A DNA stretch of 64,000 nucleotides from Calditrichia bacterium (lineage in GTDB: Bacteria > Calditrichota > Calditrichia > RBG-13-44-9 > J075): assembly GCA_028284905.1 (NCBI GenBank), contig JANQQU010000034.1:105902-169901 (forward strand), in the 5' to 3' direction. This document shows, piece after piece, positions 9,094 through 19,141 of the stretch; the stretch's first letter is position 1, and the number at the start of each line of letters is the position of its first letter. The notes beneath the pieces are model-generated. The model was not told where the DNA came from. It did no database searches and was given only the letters and a program-made list of their open reading frames with translations. Position numbers and translations under genes: made by a program.

Positions 9094-9129
9094 CATCGTG
9101 AAGGATTTCGCTGAAAATCCTTCACGATG
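9094..9129. other. Perfect 15-bp-arm hairpin between lipoprotein and GH16 genes
   Basis: Arms CATCGTGAAGGATTT and AAATCCTTCACGATG around CGCTGA, 60 bp upstream of the GH16 start. There is no U-run on either strand, so mRNA processing or stability is more likely than termination. Confidence 0.7.
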
Positions 9130-9226
9130 CTAAATTTCTTGTGAGGCAATCAAGTTTTCAAACTGGTGCTCAACCTGTGATTGGGCAGGAAAGCACCTTA
9201 TTTCTGTGGGCGTCATCAGTTGTATT

Positions 9227-9261
9227 CGAACCCCGAATTCACGTTAGGTATTCGGGGTTCG
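9227..9261. other. 12-bp-arm hairpin just after the 965-residue lipoprotein gene
   Basis: Arms CGAACCCCGAAT and ATTCGGGGTTCG around an 11-nt loop, 12 bp past the stop codon. GC-rich stem without U-run; a possible attenuator or RNase barrier. Confidence 0.65.
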
Positions 9262-9272
9262 TTTGGCAATTA

Positions 9273-12170
9273 CTAGTTCTTATAGAAATAAAGATTGTCG
9301 ATCCAGATATCGCCATCGCCATCGAACTTGAACTGGAAGACATCGGCCAGGTCAACCGGATCAAACGCGGAGAGCGGAATATCCACGCTCATCCAGGTAC
9401 CGCTTGCTGCCGGTGGCACCAGTAAGTATTCTTGTTCCACCGCCGGGTCGCCGGGGCTGATAATGAAAATACCGAGGTCGGTAGAATTTGCTGTCCAGAA
9501 ATCGATATGGAGGAATTCCATACCGGCAGCGCTCAGGTTCTGATTCGCAGCCAGTTCGATTCCCTGGTAATTCAATCCGGCATAACTGATAGTATTGTTA
9601 CCGGAAATCAGCACCTCGGTCATTACCGTTGCCTGTCCCCAATTAGGGTTGAGATTGCTATCAATATTAGTGTAGGCATCGCTGAAAACAGAGATGACAT
9701 TACCAGCAGCAGCGGTCGGATCCGGGGCCGGGCCAGCCGGCTCAGTGGGATTCGTACCACCGGATTTGTAGAAGTAGAGATTATCGATCCAGATATCGCC
9801 ATCGCCTTCAAACTTGAACTGGAAGACATCAGCGAGATCAACCGGATCAAAAGCGGAAAGCGGAATATCTACGCTTACCCAGCTGCCGCTTGCTGCGGGC
9901 GGGACCAGAACGTATTCGGTTTCCACCGCCGGGTCGCCAGGGCTAATCAGGAAGATACCGAGATCGGTAGAATTCGCTGTCCAGAAATCCACATGGAGAA
10001 ATTCCATACCGGCAGCGGTCAGATCCTGATTCGCGTTTAATTGAATACCCTGATAATTCAAGCCGGCATACTTCATGGTATTGTTGCCGGAAATCAGTTC
10101 CTCGGTAACTACCGTTGCCTGTCCCCAATCCGGGTTCAGATCTCTGTCAATATCGGTGTAGGCATCACTGAAAACAGAGATGACATCACCGCTTGCAGCG
10201 GTCGGGTCTGGCGCCGGAGTGGTCGGCCCAACCGGAGGCGTTACTTCTCCGTCGTAGAAGTAGACATTATCGACGTAAACCGTATTCGGATCGCCGGAAA
10301 GCACCATTTGCGCAAGATTGGCGCGATTCGCCAGGCCGGCGAAATCACTCAGAGGCACATCAATGCTTACCCACTGTTCCGTTGCCAGCAACGGCGCGGT
10401 AAACGTCAATTCGTGGCTGGAATCATCGCCGCCATCAAAAGCGCCATCGGGGCCGAAATCGACAAGTAACACTTTAAATGCTGCCGGTGCTGCCGTAGGA
10501 TCCGGGGTCCAGATATCGATATGGAAACGGTTCATTGCGGTGGCGTCGATGGTTTCCGTGGCAAACTCGATACCCACGAAATTGAGCGCAGTATAGCGCT
10601 TCACATCATCACCAGCAACCTGAATATCGTCTACATTGGCAGTGGAGAATTCCCAGCCGGTATCCCAGGTATCGACGTTAACGTCGTTGTATGCGTTACT
10701 GAACATGGAAATGACATTCGCAGCATCAACCGTTGGGGTCGGGGCCGGCACTGTCGGTGCTACCGGAGGCGCAACTTCTCCGCTATAGAACAAGACATTG
10801 TCCACATAAACGGTGTTCGGCTCGCCAGACAATACCAATTGGGCAAGATTCGAACGATTGGCTAGGCCAGCAAAATCGCTGAGCGGTACATCAATGGTCA
10901 CCCATTGTTCCGAGGCCAGCAGCGGTGCAGTAAAACTCAATTCATGGCTGGTATCATCGCCGCCGTCAAAAGCATTATCCGGACCGAAGTCGATCAGCAA
11001 CACCTTGAAAGAAGCCGGTGCAGCAGTGGGATCCGGGGTCCAGATATTCATATGGAAACGGTTTGCCGAGGAGGCATCGATGGTTTGGGTCGCGAATTCA
11101 ATACCGACAAAGTTGAGATCGGTATACTTCTTCACGTCATTACCGGCAATCTGGATGTCTTCCACGTTAGCAGTGGAGAATTCCCAGCCGGTATCCCAGG
11201 TATCAATCGGGACATTGTCGTATGCATTACTGAACATGGAAATAACACTATCAGCAGCGATGGTCGGGGTCGGGGCCGCAGCAGTCGGACGCGGGGCAGC
11301 CGGAGTGACATTGATAGTAATTATGTCGGCCACTTCCACGTTACCAAGCTTCACGGTAATTTCTGCAGAACCAACACCTGTTCCGGTAATAGAACCATCA
11401 TCACCAATACGTGCGACAGCATCATTGGAAGAAACCAGGGTGAAATAACCCGGTGCGGCGTTAACGGTAATGTCTTTGCCGTTCACGTTATAGATAACTC
11501 CAGTAACGCCGGCGCTAATTACTTCGCCAACTTCACCGGTAATGACATTCGAGATTACCACAGCGCGCGGCTGGGCGATCGTTCCCAGTTTCTCGAACTT
11601 CACTTCGTCCAACCAAACCTGAAAGCCTAACTCTTCGAATGCGCCAACTGAATACTGAAACAGACCTTTTTCCTGGGTCAGTCGACTGGCGTCGGGAATC
11701 GGAACAATATACTTTTGCCAGGTTGTAGTTAGTACAATGTCGGATCGGGAAGCATCATAAGCAGAGTTCCCGGAATTGTCGTTACCAAATCCGGCCAGGC
11801 CAAACGGGGCGTTCACACTGGCTCTTGCCCAAAAAGTAAGCGCGTCATAACCGGATAAATTACGGGGACCGGGCGCAACAAATGCACCGCCGGAAAAGAA
11901 GCCGGAGGGATCGCCCACACTGGGCACGGTAATGCGCAGGGAAGCCTCTCCGGAATACTTTACATCCGTATCCCCGCTGATCGCATCCAGTTTAGTATTC
12001 AGGAACGCCTGATAATCCAGGCCGCCGCTAATACCATCGAGAAAAATATCGCCATTTGTCGGAAATTCGGCCGGTTCCAGCAGATCAAGATCTCTCTCAC
12101 AGCTGGTGAATCCGGCAATAGCTAACAGTAAAACCACTTTTATGAGGCGGTAGAAAATTTTAACATTCAT
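9273..12170 (-). CDS. Large surface lipoprotein with tandem carbohydrate-binding-like repeats
   Basis: A 965-residue lipoprotein: lipobox ending at Cys24 (AIAGFTSC); a galactose-binding-like jelly-roll (~35-195); a Big_2-type Ig-like domain (~200-290); two A-type modules of ~165 residues (~300-465 and ~475-640, each starting VISMFSNAY); and two B-type modules of ~150 residues (~650-805 and ~812-965, each starting VISVFSDAYT). Modules of each type are nearly identical to each other, and the B type recurs in the T9SS protein at 4138. No catalytic residues are recognised. By position and build it is a surface glycan-binding protein, analogous in role to SusE/F or SGBP proteins of Bacteroidetes. 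It follows the glycosidase-barrel gene by 73 bp. Confidence 0.82.
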   Translation of the reverse strand: MNVKIFYRLIKVVLLLAIAGFTSCERDLDLLEPAEFPTNGDIFLDGISGGLDYQAFLNTKLDAISGDTDVKYSGEASLRITVPSVGDPSGFFSGGAFVAPGPRNLSGYDALTFWARASVNAPFGLAGFGNDNSGNSAYDASRSDIVLTTTWQKYIVPIPDASRLTQEKGLFQYSVGAFEELGFQVWLDEVKFEKLGTIAQPRAVVISNVITGEVGEVISAGVTGVIYNVNGKDITVNAAPGYFTLVSSNDAVARIGDDGSITGTGVGSAEITVKLGNVEVADIITINVTPAAPRPTAAAPTPTIAADSVISMFSNAYDNVPIDTWDTGWEFSTANVEDIQIAGNDVKKYTDLNFVGIEFATQTIDASSANRFHMNIWTPDPTAAPASFKVLLIDFGPDNAFDGGDDTSHELSFTAPLLASEQWVTIDVPLSDFAGLANRSNLAQLVLSGEPNTVYVDNVLFYSGEVAPPVAPTVPAPTPTVDAANVISMFSNAYNDVNVDTWDTGWEFSTANVDDIQVAGDDVKRYTALNFVGIEFATETIDATAMNRFHIDIWTPDPTAAPAAFKVLLVDFGPDGAFDGGDDSSHELTFTAPLLATEQWVSIDVPLSDFAGLANRANLAQMVLSGDPNTVYVDNVYFYDGEVTPPVGPTTPAPDPTAASGDVISVFSDAYTDIDRDLNPDWGQATVVTEELISGNNTMKYAGLNYQGIQLNANQDLTAAGMEFLHVDFWTANSTDLGIFLISPGDPAVETEYVLVPPAASGSWVSVDIPLSAFDPVDLADVFQFKFEGDGDIWIDNLYFYKSGGTNPTEPAGPAPDPTAAAGNVISVFSDAYTNIDSNLNPNWGQATVMTEVLISGNNTISYAGLNYQGIELAANQNLSAAGMEFLHIDFWTANSTDLGIFIISPGDPAVEQEYLLVPPAASGTWMSVDIPLSAFDPVDLADVFQFKFDGDGDIWIDNLYFYKN
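9276..11280 (-). repeat. Tandem intragenic duplications (A-A-B-B) in the lipoprotein gene
   Basis: The two B modules occupy about 9276-9731 and 9757-10216, the two A modules about 10238-10750 and 10780-11280. Long stretches are near-identical at DNA level (for example the GAAGTAGAGATTATCGATCC region at 9769 and its partner near 9284), which points to recent duplication or gene conversion and makes the region prone to copy-number change and misassembly. Confidence 0.8.
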
Positions 12171-12243
12171 GTCTTACCTCCCGATACATAATTTTGTTTT
12201 TATAAGTAAATTTTATCATCGCACTTAATTCCTTATTTTCTTT

Positions 12244-15200
12244 TTACATACCGATGTTGAAATGAAGGTAAGTTCTAATTTCCCATTCACTGCCATTGGA
12301 GAATCCATCCGCAGTCGGCACACATTCCAGAACGCCGATGTCATTTACTGCTTGGGTGGGGCAATAGCGGGGAGAATTTTCATCCAGCGAACGCCAGGTA
12401 AAACGAACACCGAGACGAGTTTGCGGAATATCATGCCATTGCGGGCTGCCAACAGTCGTCGAAAAATCTGCCATGAGCTGTACCGGATAGGTCAGGTTAA
12501 AGTCACGATGGAAGTCGTAGGGACCCCAATCGTTAATTTTTGCCATAGCAGTCATTTTGTAGTCACCCAAAATCATGCGAAGATCGCCACCATAGCGCTT
12601 CACCAGGCGGGGATCGTCACCATTCGGCTCGGCATTACCGGCGAAAAGATTCGCGATGAGGCCCTGTCCCGGGGTGGTTTTGGAGATGATACGGGCATGC
12701 GCTTCCCAGAGATCGCGTGCCGGAGGGGCACCGGGGAAAGCAAAGGTAGTACGGCCATCACCAAGAATACCAATCGCAGCATCCTGAGAGGTCGGCTGGT
12801 TACGATATACAAAGCCAACGCTGGCGGCCAGGGAAGCATCTTCGGCCATGTCGTTGTCCCAGGCATACATCCAGCTACCCGGCGTCGGGTCGTAAGTAAT
12901 CAAGATTTCACCAGCGGTTGTTTCGCGGTTGCCACGAACAGCAAAGGGATCGTCCAGAACGTTACGGGGTCTGCCCGGTGCTTGTACATCACTGGGAATA
13001 GGACCTTCGATCGGCTTCTGATAAAGGAAGTTCGGGGCAAATTGCCAGCTGCCCTTATTGTAAGTGAAACCGGAGAGTACATTCATCTGGTTACCGCTAC
13101 CGCTGTCCTTCAAGCGCCAGCCGGTAAACGTCTGAGTAATGTCCGCACCACCGCGGGCAACGAGGCCCTGTGCTGCCGCAGAAGCATACCAGTTAATCGC
13201 TCCTTTGGACAAGGTCAGTTTCAGCTTTCCACCAAAAGTATCTTTGGTTTCAATATCATCCTGTAAAACCCGGTAGTTGCCGGTGGTGCCGTCTACTAAC
13301 TGGAAGGATTCTCCTACCCAGTTATCACCGGACCAGATACCACCAAGATCTACGCCAAAACCGGCCAGCTTGGTTTCCACATGCAAGGTTGCTCTGCGGG
13401 TCGGTGGAATCGGTACCGCAAAGGAGCTCACTGCCGGTGCCTGCTCATCAAGGTCTTCATGGAAGATACCGGTAACATCCATGCCAGCAATCTTACGAGT
13501 ATATTTCAATAATACTGCCGGGTTAGCGCCCCACCAGAGTTCCGGGCCAAACGCGACTTTTAAACCATTAAAGGATCTCTTTCCGTGAAGTTCCATACCC
13601 ACCGGAGCGATACCGTTGTAGAGATCAATATTCGGGCCATAATTCGCTTCCGGATATAATCCGAAGAAGTCGCCTTCGTATCCCCAGTGATAGTGACCGG
13701 TGCGATAAAAACCATCCAGATCGAACAGGCGGCTTTTCCAGCTAACACTGGCCTGATGAACTCTTACCCGGTTCAACGAGCTCAAAGTCAGGTTGCCTTC
13801 GTCCGTCCGTACTTGTCTGGAGCGGCCGGTATTCTCATAGAAGATTTCATCGATGGGATTTTCCGGAACATTTCCAAGCACGTTAAAAGAAACGGTACCA
13901 CGTACACTATTGGTTGGATTTGCTTCAATATCTGTATAGAAAGACTGCATATGCCCGAAACCGAGTTCGTTCGGATACTCACGCACATCCGGATCGGGAT
14001 TGTCGGGAGTGGTAATCAAATCGCCACCGGTGCTGAAAGAAGTAAATTCGAAACGCGCACCGCTAATGCGCACTTTACCAGACTGCTGGCCGAGCAGCGC
14101 GGCACGGTCGCCTCTGGCTTCCAACACGGCATCCATCAACAGAATATTATCAAAATGTCTTTTCAGGTTATCCGCGGAAGAACCAGCGACATATGGATTA
14201 TATGAGTGGGCTTTCCGCAATGCATAATAAGCCGCACGGGGATAGAGCTGATACAGTCCGCTCGCATCGGTCGGCCCTTTTGCACAGATACCGAACCACT
14301 CTTCGTTCATATTGTTTTCGCCCTCCGCGAAGTCGAAACGGTAACCACCGTTCGCCCAGGAAGCGTTGTTATCATGAACGTCAAGATTTTCCGTCTGGCC
14401 ATACTTCCACCAGCCATCGCTGAACTGGAAAGTAAAACCACCGATGGAGTTGCCCACTTTGCCGAGACCGGCGGCATTGGCATAAATCTCTTCCCAGTTC
14501 TCAACCATGTAACCCGCCTGGGCATACTGGTCTTCTGCATTAGAAATAGCATTAAACGCATCCGAGCCAAATTCAGTGAAAAGGATCGGCTTATTCAGCT
14601 TGTCTTTCGTTACCTGGAAAGCATCGCCGAAAGAGTAACCGCGATACATGTTGGTGCCGTAGATGTCCACATCCTTACACTCTTCCGCAATAATGTCGAT
14701 AAAAAGCATGTCGCCATTACACATCGCTACCGGTATATCGGAGTCGATTGCTTGCATTGCGACAGCGGCTTCATTAAACAGCTTGTACATATGACGGGCG
14801 CGTATGGTCGATTTCCGGTCCTGCATCGGAATATCTTCCGTTTCCGCACCTTCCCAGAAGAGACCGTAATTGTTCTCGTTACCGAGCAGATACATCAAAA
14901 CGCCGGGAACGCCTTTGAACTCGTTCACCATTGCTTTTACTTCCTTTAGCAACAGTTCGCGAACTCTCGGATCGGAATACTCTGTGTTGCTAACGAAAGT
15001 GCCGTCCAACGGCAGTCCGTAACGGCCAAAAGAATGGTTGAGCATTGTATAAACGCCATAATTCTCGTACATGTAGGTGACCCACTTTGGCTGAACACCA
15101 GTGTAGACACGTACAGCATTTACACCCATACTTTTTAGCAGGGACATTTCTGCATCCAGTGCAGCTTTAATTAAATCATCCGGTTGATTCCATAAACTAT

Positions 15201-15423
15201 AGGAATAGTTGGTACCAATCGGGAAATAATCCCAGTTCATACCATTCACCATGAAATCTTTACCTCCGACCTGAAGCTTAATGCCGGAGGCATCCGAAAC
15301 GATGGTTACTTTTTCGGCCTGCGCCAGGGCATTACTTGAACTGGCGAGCAGCATCATTACAACGATTGCCGCCAGCCAGAAACCTGAGACCAAACGAGTT
15401 AACTTACTTTGGGATATAACCAT
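12244..15423 (-). CDS. TIM-barrel glycosidase fused to a probable outer-membrane beta-barrel
   Basis: A 1059-residue exported protein (signal peptide 1-~35, cut after ALAQA). Residues ~38-420 form a clan GH-A-like barrel related to GH2/GH5: acid/base candidate Glu183 in LLGNENNYG, nucleophile candidate Glu284 in LFTEFGSDAF. Residues ~455-1059 hold no known enzyme domain but many alternating, aromatic-rich strands with short turns, and the chain ends in YLHFNIGM, a terminal strand like that of outer-membrane proteins. I read this as a glycosidase joined to a porin-like barrel, coupling cleavage to uptake. It lies between the phosphorylase (79 bp upstream) and the surface lipoprotein (73 bp downstream). 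The barrel is inference; a soluble all-beta domain is the alternative. Confidence 0.72.
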   Translation of the reverse strand: MVISQSKLTRLVSGFWLAAIVVMMLLASSSNALAQAEKVTIVSDASGIKLQVGGKDFMVNGMNWDYFPIGTNYSYSLWNQPDDLIKAALDAEMSLLKSMGVNAVRVYTGVQPKWVTYMYENYGVYTMLNHSFGRYGLPLDGTFVSNTEYSDPRVRELLLKEVKAMVNEFKGVPGVLMYLLGNENNYGLFWEGAETEDIPMQDRKSTIRARHMYKLFNEAAVAMQAIDSDIPVAMCNGDMLFIDIIAEECKDVDIYGTNMYRGYSFGDAFQVTKDKLNKPILFTEFGSDAFNAISNAEDQYAQAGYMVENWEEIYANAAGLGKVGNSIGGFTFQFSDGWWKYGQTENLDVHDNNASWANGGYRFDFAEGENNMNEEWFGICAKGPTDASGLYQLYPRAAYYALRKAHSYNPYVAGSSADNLKRHFDNILLMDAVLEARGDRAALLGQQSGKVRISGARFEFTSFSTGGDLITTPDNPDPDVREYPNELGFGHMQSFYTDIEANPTNSVRGTVSFNVLGNVPENPIDEIFYENTGRSRQVRTDEGNLTLSSLNRVRVHQASVSWKSRLFDLDGFYRTGHYHWGYEGDFFGLYPEANYGPNIDLYNGIAPVGMELHGKRSFNGLKVAFGPELWWGANPAVLLKYTRKIAGMDVTGIFHEDLDEQAPAVSSFAVPIPPTRRATLHVETKLAGFGVDLGGIWSGDNWVGESFQLVDGTTGNYRVLQDDIETKDTFGGKLKLTLSKGAINWYASAAAQGLVARGGADITQTFTGWRLKDSGSGNQMNVLSGFTYNKGSWQFAPNFLYQKPIEGPIPSDVQAPGRPRNVLDDPFAVRGNRETTAGEILITYDPTPGSWMYAWDNDMAEDASLAASVGFVYRNQPTSQDAAIGILGDGRTTFAFPGAPPARDLWEAHARIISKTTPGQGLIANLFAGNAEPNGDDPRLVKRYGGDLRMILGDYKMTAMAKINDWGPYDFHRDFNLTYPVQLMADFSTTVGSPQWHDIPQTRLGVRFTWRSLDENSPRYCPTQAVNDIGVLECVPTADGFSNGSEWEIRTYLHFNIGM

Positions 15424-15502
15424 AAGATCCTCCTAAATGAGTAATTTATTAAGCAGAAAAGTGCCAATTTTTTTAAGATCGGAGGATCTGTAGATCCCCG
15501 AT

Positions 15503-18500
15503 TTATGCAGTAATGGTTACTCGTACTTGCTTAACATTGCCGTCCCGTTGAAAAATCGAACGACTTAACGCAGCACCAATTTCATAAGCGGTCATTTCGT
15601 TTTCTCTACCGTCGCTACCGGTAACGAAGACGCTTTTCTCATTCGCTAATACAAAAACAAAGGGCACCTGGCACATGGTAAAGGCCAGGGTACCGGCATC
15701 AAGCGCTATAGATTGTTGCTGATTATTTACATCGTAATAGGTAAACGTTTGCGGTGAAGACAAGAATTCTTCCTTGCTTAACAGCGCCGGATTGAATCGG
15801 ATTTTGCCATCTTGAATAACAATCCCGAATTCACCAAAGCGAGAGAGGATGTCCTCTTTCACCTGGCCGGTCATACCCGGTTGCTGGGCGCCGCTGTGGC
15901 CCGGCGTGTGGGAATAGGCATCGGTACTGAATGCGCCGTAAACTTCCGGACTTTTGTGGATGCCAATCCCTTCCCGAATGTCGTAGTAATGCGCGCGCAG
16001 TGCCGCTAAACTTTCCGCACTGGCGCCCGCTTCAATCGCCCAGAAAAAGGTGTCCTGAACTGCCAGTAAAAGCTTGGATACCATATGCCAGTAGATTGAA
16101 CCCAGCCCTTCATACTTATAGAAAGTGCCGGACCTGCCGGTAAAAGATTGATGGTCAAATATTTTTTCGTAAATTTCGAGAGTGCTGCTTATTTCTTCAT
16201 CGGTAATTTCTGATCCACCCGCTCTCAATTCAATCAGTGTTTCTTTCAACAAACGGGCATTATGCATATTGCTGTTAAAATGCCAGGTGCCGGATGCGCC
16301 TTTAATGAGCACACTTTCGTTGTTGAGAACAGCACTGTCTGCGGAAAGACCGGATGCCTGAATCATTTTTTCCGGAATATTATTCTTTTCAGTGAAGCGG
16401 GGCAGATTCCGGTTCGGGTAAAGCAAATAGCTATGTTGATCTTCCCGATACAGGATGCTTTTCCGCAGGGATGCCAGCAATGCGTTTGCAGCTTCCGCGG
16501 TCAGATAACCGGAACTCAGCACTGCTACCTGCCCTTCGAGCATTTCGTACAGGCGGCGAATGGAAACAGCATCTTTCTCACGTAAATCGATCAGATTATA
16601 AGCGTGATAAAGATTATCTTCCCGCTGATTACTTGCGATCGAATGATCGATATATTTCATCCCCAATTCCAGGAAGGAGAGTATATCGCTAATAGCCAGC
16701 GGCTGTTTCTTGCCACTAAATCCCGCTTTATAAAGGGTCATTCGATAATCACTACCAGCCTCTCCAAAATGATCAAGAAATTTCTTTCGCTCTTTGTCGT
16801 CGAAATCGCCGGTGAGTAATCCCTGAAATTTTTCCAGGCCATCTTTTAACTGGTTAAAGAAAGTGAGGACCTCTTCGGAGATTTCCACCCGCCCGGCATC
16901 TGCGGACTGAAAAAACGCTTGCGAGAATTCGAAAAAACGTCTCAGGTAGCACAAGGTCACCATCGATGCGCCATAGCCGACCAGGGCATTATTGGCATCG
17001 TTCCACTCCGGGCGCTGGGTATTCATCCAGATACCGGCGCCGGGCACGAAATTCGACATCTTTACCAAAACGGGTACCAGCAACTTTTCCAGCAGGCTAA
17101 CGTGGTAAATTTCTCCGTTTGCCAGGGCAAGATACTTACCGTCCTCGCCAATCGCTTCTACCCGCTCCTCAATCCATTCATTCAATTCAGCATCGAAGTC
17201 GATGGTATCATGCGGATTTTCAAGCACTGCTGCATAGGATTTAATCCTGTAGGGGACATTCGCATAAGCAAAGACCTCTTTGCCGAGCAGCGATTGAAGT
17301 TTGCCAGGATGATATTTATGGGAAAGCTCCAGTAACTTCAGGAGATAAATAATTTGGTGGTCGCCCCAGTAGCCGATATATGACCAGGGATCGGCCGGGT
17401 CAATAATTTCCCAGTCAAATCCATCGCGAATTACCCGATAAGGATTATATCCATCTGCAGTGGAGGCGCTCAGGAATTTACTGATCATATTTTCCAGGTA
17501 TTCCGGATAAGAAAGTGCCAGTGCTTCCCAATTCTGAAAGATGTCCCGCCAGTTCCCCTGGTAATCCAGTTTTTTATTACCGAATTCATCTCTCAAATCG
17601 ATGGAGAATTGATTCCAGGGACGGCTGGGATCGCCGTGGCGACGGCTAAATATCAGTGGCAGGTATTGCACATAAAGTCGCTGCAGATCCCGGTCTGCTG
17701 TCGAAAGGCGGCTTGCCAAATCATTAAAATTGAATTGCTCAGGTAATTCATCAAAAACGGTCGCAAATTTTTCCGCCGTGGCCTTGTTCGCTGTCTGAAT
17801 AAACTTTTGGAAATCATGCTTATCCACAACATAGCCATCGTCAAAAATGCCCCCACGCATAATGTTATAAAGCGTATTGGAGAAATGACGAAAAACATTC
17901 CGCGGATCTGCGGTCAGCTGACCGCCATCGGCTTGCGCGATTTTGATACTAAGGCGATCGCTATCCGCATTTATTTCCTCCTCCAACCGTGCAGCCAGGT
18001 CCTCATCCGAGGCTAACAATTTGGAAAGAGAGGCGACATCTTTATGGGTTTTATTAAGATCCGCGACAATGTACCAGTCTTTTTCACCGTTAGGGGATAA
18101 CGCAAATTCTCCCTGCAGAAAATAGGCACCGCGGAGGGCACGTACGTCTTTTTCAGTATGAACGTCCCGCCCATTACGGAAGGCATCCAGTTGCCCGGAT
18201 GACAGAAGGACCTTGGCATTCTCCATTCCACAGGACCAAACAGCATTCGCTTTTAGCGATTCACTCGGCTCAGCTTCATCCGTAGGCACGGAGCTGAGCA
18301 TAAAAATGGCGAGGCGACTGTCGCCTATTAATTCGTTTTTCTTATACCCATCTACCAGGGTACTATACTCTAACTGAAATTTTCGCTCCACCATTGCCGG
18401 CAGAACATTTTGAATACCGTCAAGCATGCTGATCGCGACAGTGACTTCATTGAGATTAACAACTCGCGACTTTTTCACAAAGCCAAAGGCATCACAGTTT

Positions 18501-18955
18501 TTCCAGGCGTATTGAAAGCTGAGACCCAAATCGTGGTTGACTTCCTCAAAGACCAGTTTATTACCAACGATGTTTTTGTAGATATTCCGGGTGCAGCTAT
18601 AAACACCTTCGTACCTGGCGGAGAAGGGCTCCCATAAGAAAGTTTTCCCACCCTTTTTTACCAGCACGATTGTTTTGCCGCCGGTAATCTCATCGGAGTC
18701 ATAAATTCTGTCATCAGTGTAATAAGGGAAGATTGCATTGTCGGGATTACGACGTCCCGCTGTTAAGGCGCCGTTGCTCGATATGAACATCCAGAGATCC
18801 GAGTCGCTGACGATATTCATAAAAAAGGGCGGCATTGCATCAAAGTTGGATATTTTGAAATATGCTTCGTTGGCAAGTGTAACGATTTCGCCTGCTACGG
18901 TTTTAGCTGCCGTCTGGAGCGTGCTGCTACCTAAATAAATCTGTGTCGTATTCAT
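15503..18955 (-). CDS. Beta-1,3-oligoglucan phosphorylase-like protein (GH149/GH94-like)
   Basis: An 1150-residue cytoplasmic protein with no signal peptide. Its size and layout (large N-terminal beta-sandwich, helical linker, (alpha/alpha)6 barrel, small C-terminal sheet) match the GH149 phosphorylases, which are related to GH94 cellobiose phosphorylases but ~300 residues longer. Visible marks are GNWRDIFQNWEAL near residue 465 (position of the catalytic Asp loop in GH94-type enzymes), PWSYIGYWGDHQIIYL just after, and IHKSPEVYGAF late. It should split beta-1,3-glucan oligosaccharides with phosphate to glucose 1-phosphate, saving ATP. It is the first gene after the regulator and has a candidate operator upstream. 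GH161 is the main alternative. Confidence 0.8.
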   Translation of the reverse strand: MNTTQIYLGSSTLQTAAKTVAGEIVTLANEAYFKISNFDAMPPFFMNIVSDSDLWMFISSNGALTAGRRNPDNAIFPYYTDDRIYDSDEITGGKTIVLVKKGGKTFLWEPFSARYEGVYSCTRNIYKNIVGNKLVFEEVNHDLGLSFQYAWKNCDAFGFVKKSRVVNLNEVTVAISMLDGIQNVLPAMVERKFQLEYSTLVDGYKKNELIGDSRLAIFMLSSVPTDEAEPSESLKANAVWSCGMENAKVLLSSGQLDAFRNGRDVHTEKDVRALRGAYFLQGEFALSPNGEKDWYIVADLNKTHKDVASLSKLLASDEDLAARLEEEINADSDRLSIKIAQADGGQLTADPRNVFRHFSNTLYNIMRGGIFDDGYVVDKHDFQKFIQTANKATAEKFATVFDELPEQFNFNDLASRLSTADRDLQRLYVQYLPLIFSRRHGDPSRPWNQFSIDLRDEFGNKKLDYQGNWRDIFQNWEALALSYPEYLENMISKFLSASTADGYNPYRVIRDGFDWEIIDPADPWSYIGYWGDHQIIYLLKLLELSHKYHPGKLQSLLGKEVFAYANVPYRIKSYAAVLENPHDTIDFDAELNEWIEERVEAIGEDGKYLALANGEIYHVSLLEKLLVPVLVKMSNFVPGAGIWMNTQRPEWNDANNALVGYGASMVTLCYLRRFFEFSQAFFQSADAGRVEISEEVLTFFNQLKDGLEKFQGLLTGDFDDKERKKFLDHFGEAGSDYRMTLYKAGFSGKKQPLAISDILSFLELGMKYIDHSIASNQREDNLYHAYNLIDLREKDAVSIRRLYEMLEGQVAVLSSGYLTAEAANALLASLRKSILYREDQHSYLLYPNRNLPRFTEKNNIPEKMIQASGLSADSAVLNNESVLIKGASGTWHFNSNMHNARLLKETLIELRAGGSEITDEEISSTLEIYEKIFDHQSFTGRSGTFYKYEGLGSIYWHMVSKLLLAVQDTFFWAIEAGASAESLAALRAHYYDIREGIGIHKSPEVYGAFSTDAYSHTPGHSGAQQPGMTGQVKEDILSRFGEFGIVIQDGKIRFNPALLSKEEFLSSPQTFTYYDVNNQQQSIALDAGTLAFTMCQVPFVFVLANEKSVFVTGSDGRENEMTAYEIGAALSRSIFQRDGNVKQVRVTITA

Positions 18956-19141
18956 CTGATGAGTCCCGTAAATAAGTTTTCATTGAAGTGTTTAAGTTCC
19001 AATATAAGCTGCGACAGCGCTAAAACGTTTTCGAAAAATTGAAAAAACACTTCATCAGAAATACTAACCAGCGTTAGCAGGCGACCAACTGGTTTTAACC
19101 ACGATTCATAATACAAAAAGAATCGTTTGTGGTCTCGGCCG

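Noticed and set aside
9141..11630. Long plus-strand open frames opposite the lipoprotein gene
   Set aside because: They are antisense shadows of the repeated coding sequence, without start signals or recognisable domains.
9273..12170. Repeat protein as an adhesin with Ig-like array
   Set aside because: Only one Big_2-like domain; the repeated modules are jelly-roll-like, and operon context favours glycan binding.
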